Below, one piece after another: positions 7,334 through 14,418 of a stretch of 64,000 nucleotides of DNA; position 1 is the stretch's first letter; each line of letters starts with the position of its first letter. The translations under genes and the position numbers were made by a program. Under the pieces are notes generated by a model. It was not told the origin of the DNA. It searched no databases and saw nothing but the letters and a program-made list of their open reading frames with translations. Location: contig NZ_CP117025.1 in assembly GCF_028551275.1 (NCBI RefSeq), positions 2,410,001-2,474,000 on the forward strand, given 5' to 3'. This DNA comes from Sphingomonas hankookensis (GTDB lineage: Bacteria > Pseudomonadota > Alphaproteobacteria > Sphingomonadales > Sphingomonadaceae).

Positions 7334-9810
7334 GCCATCTCTCCCACGGGCTGAAAGCGCGCCATCGGCGTATGGATTTCGCGCTCCTCGCCCGCGACGC
7401 GCGCCGCCCACGGATCGTCCTGCGAGAATTGCTGCGAATGGACGAATCGCCGCGCCAGTTCGGCCCGCGCATCCGCATCGGGCAGCAGCCGCGACTGGAT
7501 GTAGGTCAGCCCGACCCGCTCGATCCAAGGTGCGGTCCGCTCAAGATAGCGTGCCTCCTCGCGATAGAGCTGGATGAAGGCAGCGCACATCTCCATCGCC
7601 TCCGCCTCGGTCGCGACCTTGCAGAGCAGGTCAGTGGCACGGACCTTGATCCCGCCATTGCCGCCGACATGCAGCTCATAGCCGCTGTCGACACACACGA
7701 TGCCGAAATCCTTGATCGTCGCCTCGGCGCAATTGCGGGGGCAGCCCGACACGGCGATCTTGAACTTGTGCGGCATCCACGACCCCCAGGTCGCGCGCTC
7801 GATCTTGACGCCCAAGCCAGTCGAATCCTGCGTGCCGAAGCGGCACCATTCGCTGCCGACACAGGTCTTCACCGTGCGCAGCGACTTGCCATAGGCATGG
7901 CCGCTGACCATCCCGGCGGCGTTCAGATCGGCCCAGACGGCAGGCAGGTCCTCCTTCTTGATCCCGAAGATGTCGAGCCGCTGGCCGCCGGTGACCTTCA
8001 CCATCGGCGCGTTGAACTTCTCGACCACATCGGCGATCGCGCGCAGTTCGGTCGGGTTGGTCAGGCCACCCCACATGCGCGGCACGACCGAATAGGTCCC
8101 GTCCTTCTGGATGTTGGCGTGCATCCGCTCGTTGACGAAGCGGCTCTGCTGATCGTCCTTATACTCGCCCGGCAGCGCGCAAAGCAGATAATAGTTGAGC
8201 GCCGGACGGCACGACGAACAGCCGTCGGGCGTCGACCAGTGCAGCTTCTGCATCACCTCGGGGATCGAGCGCATGTCCTGCGCGACGATCTCCCGACGCA
8301 CGTCGTCATGGCCGAAGCTGGTGCATTTGCACATGGTCTTCGGCCCTGCCTCGACCTCGCCGCCCAGCCTGAGCGCCAGCAGGCTCTCGACGATACCGGT
8401 GCACGACCCGCAACTCGCCGACGCCTTGCACCCCGATCGCACCGCGTCGAGGCTGTGCGCGCCGCCATCGATGCACGCGAAGACCTTGCCCTTGGACACG
8501 CCGTTGCAGCCGCAGATTTCCGCATCGTCGGAAAGCGCCGCAACGGCCGCCTTAGGGTCCGCCTGCCCCCCTCCCGAGGCGAAGGCCTGACCGAAGATCA
8601 GGGCGTCGCGGATATCGGCAACGCTCTCGCCCTTCTTGAGCAAGTCGAAATACCAGTTGCCATCGGCGGTATCGCCATAGAGCACCGCACCGACGATCCG
8701 GTCGTCCCTGACCACCACCCGCTTGTAGATGCCGCGCGAGGCGTCGCGCAGCACGATGTCCTCCGCGCCGTCGCCGCCCGAAAAATCACCTGCGGAGAAC
8801 ACATCCAGCCCGGCTACCTTGAGCTTGGTCGAGGTGGCAGCAGGCTTGTAGCCGCTGGGTGCCTCGACCAGCCCGTCGGCCAGCGCGCGACACATGTCCC
8901 ACAGCGGCGCAACGAGGCCATAGACCTGTCCGTCATGCTCGACACATTCGCCGACCGCCAGAACGTTAGGATCGCTCGTCACCATATGGTCGTCGACCTT
9001 GATCCCGCGCCCGACGTCCAGCCCCGTCTCGCGCGCCAGTGCGACCGAGGGGCGGATACCGACCGCCATCACCACCAGATCGGCGGGGATGACCGTCCCG
9101 TCCTTCAGGTGCACCGCCTCGACCCTGCCGTCGCCAACGATTGCGGCGGTGTCGGCCCCCGTCAGGATCGTCTGCCCGCGCGCCTCCAGCGCGGTCTTCA
9201 GCAACCAGCCGGCGGCTTCGTCCAGTTGCCGCTCCATCAGCGTCGGCATGATGTGCAGCACGGTCACCTTCATGCCGCGCAAGCTGAGCCCGTGTGCAGC
9301 CTCCAGCCCAAGCAGCCCACCGCCGATCACCACCGCGCTGCCGCCCCGGTCGGCCGCCGCCAGCATATGCTCGACATCCTTCATATCGCGAAAGCTGATG
9401 ACGCCGGGCAGGTCCTTGCCGGGCACCGGGATGATGAACGGATCGGACCCGGTCGCGATCAGCAGCCGGTCATAGTCGAGCGTCAGGCCGCTGCGGCTGG
9501 TCACCGTCCGCGCGGCGCGGTCGATGGCGATCACCGGATCGCCGCTCAGCAGCGTGATCCCATTGTCGGCATACCAGTCGAGGCCGTTGATGACGATCTC
9601 GTCAAACGTCTTCTCGCCGGCCAGCACCGGCGACAGCATGATGCGGTTATAGTTCACCAGCGGTTCGGCACCGAAGATCGTTACCCGGTACCGGTTCGGA
9701 TCGCGCGCCAGCAATTCCTCGACCGCGCGGCATCCCGCCATGCCGTTGCCGATGACGATCAAGTGCTCGCGGGTGTCGCCTTGCGGGCTTTGGATGGGTT
9801 CGTGTTGCAT
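7330..9810 (-). CDS. nirB: nitrite reductase (NADH) large subunit
   Basis: NirB reduces nitrite to ammonium with siroheme, a 4Fe-4S cluster, FAD and NADH. The 826-residue protein has an N-terminal FAD/NAD module (VIGNGMAGCRAVEEL, VVIGGGLLGLEAA), two BFD-like [2Fe-2S] regions in the middle (CGCNGVSKG with CGSC; CKC with CSSCRPALNYY) and the C-terminal siroheme/4Fe-4S ligand set CVGSEWC and CPRNC. The start is placed at ATG 9810, with GGAT seven bases upstream; an in-frame ATG at 9819 is an alternative. The gene begins about 23 bp after the transporter stop and overlaps nirD by 4 nt. NirD is a separate gene rather than a C-terminal fusion. Confidence 0.95.
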   Translation of the reverse strand: MQHEPIQSPQGDTREHLIVIGNGMAGCRAVEELLARDPNRYRVTIFGAEPLVNYNRIMLSPVLAGEKTFDEIVINGLDWYADNGITLLSGDPVIAIDRAARTVTSRSGLTLDYDRLLIATGSDPFIIPVPGKDLPGVISFRDMKDVEHMLAAADRGGSAVVIGGGLLGLEAAHGLSLRGMKVTVLHIMPTLMERQLDEAAGWLLKTALEARGQTILTGADTAAIVGDGRVEAVHLKDGTVIPADLVVMAVGIRPSVALARETGLDVGRGIKVDDHMVTSDPNVLAVGECVEHDGQVYGLVAPLWDMCRALADGLVEAPSGYKPAATSTKLKVAGLDVFSAGDFSGGDGAEDIVLRDASRGIYKRVVVRDDRIVGAVLYGDTADGNWYFDLLKKGESVADIRDALIFGQAFASGGGQADPKAAVAALSDDAEICGCNGVSKGKVFACIDGGAHSLDAVRSGCKASASCGSCTGIVESLLALRLGGEVEAGPKTMCKCTSFGHDDVRREIVAQDMRSIPEVMQKLHWSTPDGCSSCRPALNYYLLCALPGEYKDDQQSRFVNERMHANIQKDGTYSVVPRMWGGLTNPTELRAIADVVEKFNAPMVKVTGGQRLDIFGIKKEDLPAVWADLNAAGMVSGHAYGKSLRTVKTCVGSEWCRFGTQDSTGLGVKIERATWGSWMPHKFKIAVSGCPRNCAEATIKDFGIVCVDSGYELHVGGNGGIKVRATDLLCKVATEAEAMEMCAAFIQLYREEARYLERTAPWIERVGLTYIQSRLLPDADARAELARRFVHSQQFSQDDPWAARVAGEEREIHTPMARFQPVGEMA

Positions 9811-9833
9811 GACTATCATCCGGTGAAGAGGGA

Positions 9834-11078
9834 TCAGATCCGCACGCCGTCGGCGGTCGCCCAGCGGCGGCGCCAGCCGGCCTTGACCAGCGTCAGTCCG
9901 CCCAGCGCGAGGACCGACAGCGCGGCGAAGATCAGGAAGCCGGGCGCAAAGCTCCCCGTCCATTGCTTGGCGAGGCCGAGCGACGAGGCGAGGTAGAAGC
10001 CACCGACCCCGCCGGCCATGCCGACCAGTCCGGTCATTACGCCGATCTCGGCGGCAAAACGCTGCGGCACCAGCTGGAACACCGCGCCGTTGCCGGTGCC
10101 GAGCGCCAGCATGGCCAGCACGAACAGCGCCAGTGCCGCCTCGACGCTGCCCGCCGCACTCACTCCCACCAGCGCCAGCGCAGCGACCGCGAACACGGCG
10201 GTCAGCGCCTTCACGCCGCCGACCTTGTCGGCCAGCGCCCCGCCCATCGGCCGCACCAGCGACCCGGCAAAGACGCAGGCGGCGGTGCAATAGCCGGCCG
10301 CGATCGTCGAGAGCCCGAATTGATCGGTGAAGTAGACCGGCAGGCTGGCCGCCAACCCGACGAACCCGCCGAAGGTCACGGCATAGAAGCCCATCAGCCA
10401 CCAGGCGTCGGCCTGCTTCAGGGGGCTGAGATAGGCGGTCAGCGAACGCGGCGCGGGTGCATTCGGCGCGTCCTTCGCCATCACCATATAGGCGAAGAAG
10501 ACGAGGGTCAGCGGAATGCAGGCCAGGCCCAGCACGGTGTTCCAGCCGAACAGCTTGGCGAGCGCAGGCGCAAACAATGCGGCCAGCACCGTGCCCGAAT
10601 TGCCCATGCCGGCGAGGCCCATCGCCTTGCCCTGATGCTCCGGCGGATACCAGCGGCTCGCAAGCGGCAGGGCGATAGCGAAGGACGCGCCGGCAAAGCC
10701 GAGGATCACGCCCAGCGCCAGCGTGCCGCCAAAGCTGTTTACGCCCAGCAGCCACGCGACGAACAGGCCGGCGATGACGATGATCTGGCTGATCGCCCCG
10801 GCGCGCTTCGGCCCGATCCGATCGACCGCAAGGCCATTGACGACCCGCAGCACCGCGCCCGCCAGCGTAGGCACCGCGACCATCAGCCCCTTCTGCGCGG
10901 GCGACAGCCCCAGCGTCAGTGCGATGTCGGGCGCGAGCGGCCCGAGCAACACCCACACCATGAACGCGAGGTCGAAGTACAGGAACGCGGCGATCAGCGT
11001 CGGCTTGTGCCCGCTGTTCCAGAAACTGTCGCTGCCTTCGCGCTCAACCTGCGTGTCTTGCCAATATGCCGTTGCCAT
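9834..11078 (-). CDS. nitrate/nitrite MFS transporter (NNP family)
   Basis: This 414-residue inner-membrane protein has about 12 hydrophobic segments and belongs to the nitrate/nitrite porter family of the major facilitator superfamily (NarK/NasA-transporter type). The loop 2-3 motif is seen as NGLAVDRIGPKRAG and there are Gly-rich helices (LAGMGNSGTVLAALFAP, GLVGMAGGVGGFY) typical of NNP transporters. It is the first structural gene of the nitrate assimilation operon and would import nitrate for NasA and NirBD. A strong Shine-Dalgarno sequence GGGAGG lies five bases before the ATG at 11078. Directly upstream is a terminator and a two-hairpin leader predicted to be the target of NasT. Confidence 0.93.
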   Translation of the reverse strand: MATAYWQDTQVEREGSDSFWNSGHKPTLIAAFLYFDLAFMVWVLLGPLAPDIALTLGLSPAQKGLMVAVPTLAGAVLRVVNGLAVDRIGPKRAGAISQIIVIAGLFVAWLLGVNSFGGTLALGVILGFAGASFAIALPLASRWYPPEHQGKAMGLAGMGNSGTVLAALFAPALAKLFGWNTVLGLACIPLTLVFFAYMVMAKDAPNAPAPRSLTAYLSPLKQADAWWLMGFYAVTFGGFVGLAASLPVYFTDQFGLSTIAAGYCTAACVFAGSLVRPMGGALADKVGGVKALTAVFAVAALALVGVSAAGSVEAALALFVLAMLALGTGNGAVFQLVPQRFAAEIGVMTGLVGMAGGVGGFYLASSLGLAKQWTGSFAPGFLIFAALSVLALGGLTLVKAGWRRRWATADGVRI

Positions 11079-11102
11079 TCCTGCCTCCCAGAGCCGGAAA
11101 CG

Positions 11103-11149
11103 AAAAAAGCCGCCAGAACGGCGGCCCTAGTCGGGCGCGTTCTGGCGGC
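11103..11149 (-). terminator. intrinsic terminator/attenuator in the nitrate operon leader
   Basis: On the minus strand a perfect 12-bp stem (GCCGCCAGAACG at 11149-11138 pairing with CGTTCTGGCGGC at 11120-11109, 17-nt loop) is followed directly by six T (11108-11103). This is a strong Rho-independent terminator only 25 bp before the transporter ATG, in the same transcription direction. It cannot serve nasS alone, because the operon starts right after it; with the two upstream hexaloop hairpins it forms a classic ANTAR antitermination leader. Confidence 0.9.
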
Positions 11150-11201
11150 TTCGTTGCCTGTGTCGGATGACGGGCCGATGCCCGTACTCCGTCAGCGGGA
11201 A

Positions 11202-11221
11202 CCTCCCCGGCGCTGGAGAGG
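11202..11221 (-). promoter_or_regulatory. ANTAR-type hexaloop hairpin P2
   Basis: The transcribed (minus) strand reads CCUCUCC, loop AGCGCC, GGGGAGG: a seven-pair stem with one U-G wobble closing a six-base loop with A at position 1 and G at position 4. That loop pattern is the recognition signature of ANTAR-domain antiterminators. It lies 52 nt before the terminator stem and 19 nt after hairpin P1. Confidence 0.75.
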
Positions 11222-11240
11222 CTTGTCGCTGCTATTGCGT

Positions 11241-11260
11241 GCCCGACGCCATTGCCGGGC
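11241..11260 (-). promoter_or_regulatory. ANTAR-type hexaloop hairpin P1
   Basis: The transcribed strand reads GCCCGGC, loop AAUGGC, GUCGGGC: a seven-pair stem with one G-U wobble and a six-base loop with A at position 1 and G at position 4, the same pattern as P2. Paired hexaloop hairpins ahead of a terminator are the known binding site of NasR/NasT/AmiR/EutV-type proteins. The remainder of the 11079-11399 gap contains one further small hairpin (11170-11185, ACGGGC/GCCCGT) and presumably the promoter, which I cannot place. Confidence 0.75.
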
Positions 11261-11399
11261 TGCGATCAAGCTGCCCGATTCGCGGATCGGATACAAGAGG
11301 CTTTCGCAGACGCAGCAAAATTGCGTTGGTAACAGCGCGAAACCAAAGCCTTCATCGCCACGCCGGGCTTGCCCCGAGGCGACGGCTAGAGGCACCGAC

Positions 11400-12611
11400 T
11401 TATGGCAAACCAGCCAAATACCCCGGAATGTCATCCGGATCGAACGACCGCTCGTCGAAGAACCGATCGCTGCCGAGCATCAACCGACCCTGCGTCGAGC
11501 CCGCCCCGATCGGCCCACCCAGCGCCCCTTCCAGCTTCGAACTGGCGCCTGGCAACGGCGCGCCCGATCCGGCCAGCGCGGCTCGATACAGGTCCGGCCG
11601 GAATGTTGCCGCCGCGATCGCCGCGTCCCCGGCATCAAAACCCCGCCCGTCCCAGCGAACCATCTGTGCATAAAGCCACGCCGCCTGACTGCGCCACGGG
11701 AAGTTCGCTGCCTCGCGATACTGGAACATGAAGTCCGGATAGTGAACGGGCGCCCCGCCCGGCACCACCCGGATGCGGTCGGTGATCGCCCGCAGGATCG
11801 CGTCGACCGGCGCGTCGAGATAGGCGTCGCGGGCAAGGATCGCAGCACTCTGTTCGACCGTCGCGGGATCGACGAAATGCGCAGCGGCAGCGTGCAATGC
11901 GCGGATCAGCCGCAACGTCGCGTCGCCCCGCCCGGCAGCGGTATCAGCCCGCATCGCCAGCACCTTCTCGACGCCCCGCCGCCATATCTGCGCGGTCGCC
12001 AGCGCGATCCTCCCGACGCCGAGATCCACCGCGATGGAATTCCACGGCTCGCCCACGCAGATGCCGTCCACCTCGCCCGCCGCCAGCGCATCGGCGGCGA
12101 AGGGCGGGCTGGTCACGACGATCTCGACATCGATATCCGGTCGGATGCCGACTCCCGCCAGCCAGTAGCGCAGCATATAGTTGTGGCTGGAATAGCGATG
12201 GACGACACCGAAGCGCAGCCTTCGCCCCGCCGACGCACGCGCTTCCGCCACAGCCTTCAGCGCCGCACCCACGGCGACCGGATCGCCCAGTTCGTCACCC
12301 AGCCCGCACGCCTCGCCCAACGCGGTCGAAAAGGTGATGGCATTGCCGTTCAGCCCCAGCACGAACGGCACCGCCATCGGCACCGCCGGCCGGTCGCGGC
12401 CCAGGCTGGACGCGATGGCGAGCGGCGCGACCATATGCGCCGCATCGGTATGGCCATAGAGCAGCCGGTCGCGCACCGCCGCCCAGGTCACGTCACGGAC
12501 GAGATCGATCGCGACGCCCTGTTCCTCGGCAAAGCCCAGTTCGTGCGCCAGGATCGGCAGCGCGGCGTCGACGAGCGGCAGGAAGCCGATACGGAAACGC
12601 TCGGTCGTCAT
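11400..12611 (-). CDS. nasS: nitrate sensor protein NasS (CmpA/NrtA family, cytoplasmic)
   Basis: The 403-residue protein resembles the nitrate/bicarbonate-binding proteins NrtA/CmpA: FLPLVDAALPILAHELGFAEE at the N-terminus, NAITFS, then VGEPWNSIAVDLG and FPWRSQAAWLYAQMVRW in the second lobe. It has no signal peptide and no lipobox, and no ABC permease or ATPase genes are nearby, so it is read as NasS, the cytoplasmic nitrate sensor, rather than a transport component. In characterised NasS-NasT pairs NasS holds the antiterminator NasT inactive until nitrate or nitrite binds. The start ATG at 12611 overlaps the nasT stop by 4 nt, so the two partners are co-translated. Confidence 0.88.
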   Translation of the reverse strand: MTTERFRIGFLPLVDAALPILAHELGFAEEQGVAIDLVRDVTWAAVRDRLLYGHTDAAHMVAPLAIASSLGRDRPAVPMAVPFVLGLNGNAITFSTALGEACGLGDELGDPVAVGAALKAVAEARASAGRRLRFGVVHRYSSHNYMLRYWLAGVGIRPDIDVEIVVTSPPFAADALAAGEVDGICVGEPWNSIAVDLGVGRIALATAQIWRRGVEKVLAMRADTAAGRGDATLRLIRALHAAAAHFVDPATVEQSAAILARDAYLDAPVDAILRAITDRIRVVPGGAPVHYPDFMFQYREAANFPWRSQAAWLYAQMVRWDGRGFDAGDAAIAAATFRPDLYRAALAGSGAPLPGASSKLEGALGGPIGAGSTQGRLMLGSDRFFDERSFDPDDIPGYLAGLP

Positions 12612-13189
12612 GGCAAATCCCCCATCAGCGCATCGCTGGTGACGATCGCCTCCGCCACTTCGGCAATGCGGCGGTTCGACTGCATCGCGTGGCCGCGCAG
12701 CAGCGCATAGGCGGCGGGTTCGTCGATCCCGCGCCGCCGCATCAGAATCGCCTTGGCCTTATCGATCGTCTGCCGATCGGCCAGCGCTGTCTTCGCTTCG
12801 GCCAGCTCGGCCTGCAACCGCGAAAAGGCTTCAAACCTGCGGATGGCGACATCGAGGACCGGCTTGATCCGCTGCTTGGCAAGCCCGTCCACGACATAGG
12901 CGGACACTCCGGCATCGACCGCCGCCAGCGCGCTGTCCGCATCGGACTGATCGACGAACATCGCGATCGGCCGGTCGAGCGCGCGCGACATGGCGAAGAA
13001 ATCCTCAAGCAGGTCGCGGCCCGGATTTTCGAGGTTGATCAGCACGACTTCGGGCGAACATGCCTCGATCTGGCGGACGATCGGTCCGGCGGGATCGATC
13101 ACCACCTGATCGTCCAGCCCCGCTTCCGCCAGGCCCTCGGCGATGATCGCCGCGCGCGTGCTGCTGGTGTCGATGATTGCGATCCTCAC
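12608..13189 (-). CDS. nasT: ANTAR-domain antitermination regulator NasT
   Basis: NasT is an RNA-binding antiterminator. The 193-residue protein starts with GTG at 13189; it has a receiver-like domain (RIAIIDTSSTRAA to about residue 120) and a C-terminal ANTAR domain (QTIDKAKAILMRRRGIDEPAAYALLRGHAM). The position expected to hold the phosphorylated Asp at the end of beta-3 is Asn52 (VVLINLENP), while the acidic pocket Asp7 remains. The receiver is therefore probably a pseudo-receiver, controlled by binding to NasS. Its likely target is the two-hexaloop leader at 11103-11260. It is divergent from the TorF porin gene, with a 159-bp shared upstream region. Confidence 0.9.
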   Translation of the reverse strand: MRIAIIDTSSTRAAIIAEGLAEAGLDDQVVIDPAGPIVRQIEACSPEVVLINLENPGRDLLEDFFAMSRALDRPIAMFVDQSDADSALAAVDAGVSAYVVDGLAKQRIKPVLDVAIRRFEAFSRLQAELAEAKTALADRQTIDKAKAILMRRRGIDEPAAYALLRGHAMQSNRRIAEVAEAIVTSDALMGDLP

Positions 13190-13348
13190 GGATGCCTCGA
13201 CTACCGCGATCGGCCGGATGCGGCAACTATACGCCAGCACTATGCGATCGAACGGAATCGCTCTCGAATTGATACGCCCCATGCGCCTAATCGCGCACCC
13301 CGTAAGGCGCCGTCGCGTGACGGACGCCTCGACATAGGGGTAACATCC

Positions 13349-14206
13349 ATGACGTTCCGTCCCGCCGCCATCGCCTTGGCGCTGGCCGCATTTCCCACCA
13401 CCACCTACGCCCAGGCCGCGCCCGAACCGACCGAACCGCCGGCCAGCGTCACCGTCAGCGGATCGGCGGCCGTCGCTTCCGACTATCGTTTCCGGGGCGT
13501 CTCGCAGTCGGATCAGGAAATGGCGGTACAGGGCGGCATTACCATCGCACACGACAGCGGCGCGTATATCGGCACCTGGGCATCGAACCTTGCCGGATGG
13601 GGCACGTTCGGCGGCGCCAACATGGAACTGGACCTGATCGCCGGCTACAAGACGGCGATCGCCGACGGTGCGACGCTCGACGTCGGCCTGACCTGGTATG
13701 TCTATCCCGGCGGGGCGGACAAGACCGACTTCGCCGAACCCTATGCCAGGCTGACCGGCACCGCCGGCCCCGCGACGCTGACCGCGGGTGCCGCCTATGC
13801 GCCGAAGCAGGAGGCGATCGGGAAATGGTATGCAACCGGCGCCGATGCGGCACGCGGGGTCTATACCCGCCCGGGCGCGAAGGACGACAATCTCTACCTG
13901 TGGGGCGACGCCGCCCTCCCCGTCACCGGCATCCCGATCACCGCCAAGGCGCATATCGGCCACAGCTGGGGTCAGGACGGGCTTGGCCCCAACGCGACCG
14001 CTGTGTCACCGACCGGCAGCTATTGGGACTGGTCGCTGGGCGCGGACGCGACCTGGCGCACCCTTACCCTGAACGTCAGCTATGTCGACACCGACCTCTC
14101 CGACCGTGACGCCGCCTATCTCCGCCCGAGCTTCAGCCGCGGACAGGACGGCAGCGGCAACATCGCCGGCGGGACGGTCGTCGTCGCGCTGACGGCCGCC
14201 TTCTGA
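13349..14206 (+). CDS. TorF family putative outer-membrane porin
   Basis: The 285-residue protein has a signal peptide (ALALAAFPTTTYAQA), then the segment SGSAAVASDYRFRGVSQSDQEMAVQGG, which is typical of the TorF/Gcw_chp family of putative porins, and a series of alternating beta-strand segments ending in ALTAAF with the terminal Phe of outer-membrane barrels. It should form a beta-barrel in the outer membrane; the solute is unknown. Only 16 bp separate its stop from the next ORF and the kdp genes, with GGGAG as ribosome-binding site, so it is likely the first gene of the kdp transcript. It is divergent from nasT, which leaves open a role in nitrate entry instead. Confidence 0.87.
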   Translation: MTFRPAAIALALAAFPTTTYAQAAPEPTEPPASVTVSGSAAVASDYRFRGVSQSDQEMAVQGGITIAHDSGAYIGTWASNLAGWGTFGGANMELDLIAGYKTAIADGATLDVGLTWYVYPGGADKTDFAEPYARLTGTAGPATLTAGAAYAPKQEAIGKWYATGADAARGVYTRPGAKDDNLYLWGDAALPVTGIPITAKAHIGHSWGQDGLGPNATAVSPTGSYWDWSLGADATWRTLTLNVSYVDTDLSDRDAAYLRPSFSRGQDGSGNIAGGTVVVALTAAF

Positions 14207-14222
14207 ATCGGGAGCGACCATC

Positions 14223-14306
14223 ATGCAGGATATTCTCTGGCTCGCCGTCATGGTCGGACTGGTCGCGCTGACGCTCGCCTATGTCCGCCTGTGCGACAAC
14301 GCGTGA
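14223..14306 (+). CDS. 27-residue membrane microprotein upstream of kdpF
   Basis: A 27-codon ORF follows the porin and precedes kdpF by 10 bp. The product is MQDILWLAVMVGLVALTLAY plus a short polar end with RLCDNA, i.e. a single transmembrane helix with positive residue after it. A Shine-Dalgarno sequence GGGAG lies upstream of the ATG. Small single-helix ORFs of this kind are seen before kdpA in sphingomonads (recalled, not searched). It resembles KdpF in size but KdpF is clearly the next ORF, so it may be a second small Kdp accessory peptide. Confidence 0.7.
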   Translation: MQDILWLAVMVGLVALTLAYVRLCDNA

Positions 14307-14316
14307 GGGGGCGGCG

Positions 14317-14406
14317 ATGACCCTCGACCTCTGGCTCGCCGCGATCACCGCGCTCGGGCTGCTCGTCTATCTGGTGGCGGTGCTGATCCGCCCCGAACGC
14401 TTCTGA
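14317..14406 (+). CDS. kdpF: potassium-transporting ATPase small subunit KdpF
   Basis: The 29-residue ORF encodes a single hydrophobic helix ending in the KdpF-typical IRPERF. KdpF stabilises the KdpABC complex in the inner membrane. It starts 10 bp after the preceding micro-ORF and 12 bp before kdpA, with GGGGCGG as a possible ribosome-binding site. It is too short for many gene finders. Confidence 0.88.
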   Translation: MTLDLWLAAITALGLLVYLVAVLIRPERF

Positions 14407-14418
14407 AGGGGCGGTTCC

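Noticed and set aside
7111..9996. Long open frame (about 960 codons) on the plus strand opposite nirB
   Set aside because: Same GC effect; no recognisable protein, while nirB shows all expected cofactor motifs.
9811..10956. Possible N-terminal extension of nirB into the transporter gene
   Set aside because: The frame upstream of ATG 9810 is out-of-frame transporter sequence; the NirB N-terminus with the FAD motif starts right after 9810.
11170..11185. Third ANTAR hairpin in the nitrate leader
   Set aside because: The stem ACGGGC/GCCCGT closes a four-base loop (AUCG), not a hexaloop with A1 and G4, so it is not counted as part of the recognition site.
11280..11400. Sigma-54 promoter for the nitrate operon
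   Set aside because: No TGGC-N9-TTGCA-type element with correct spacing was found in the leader region; the regulation visible is at the RNA level.
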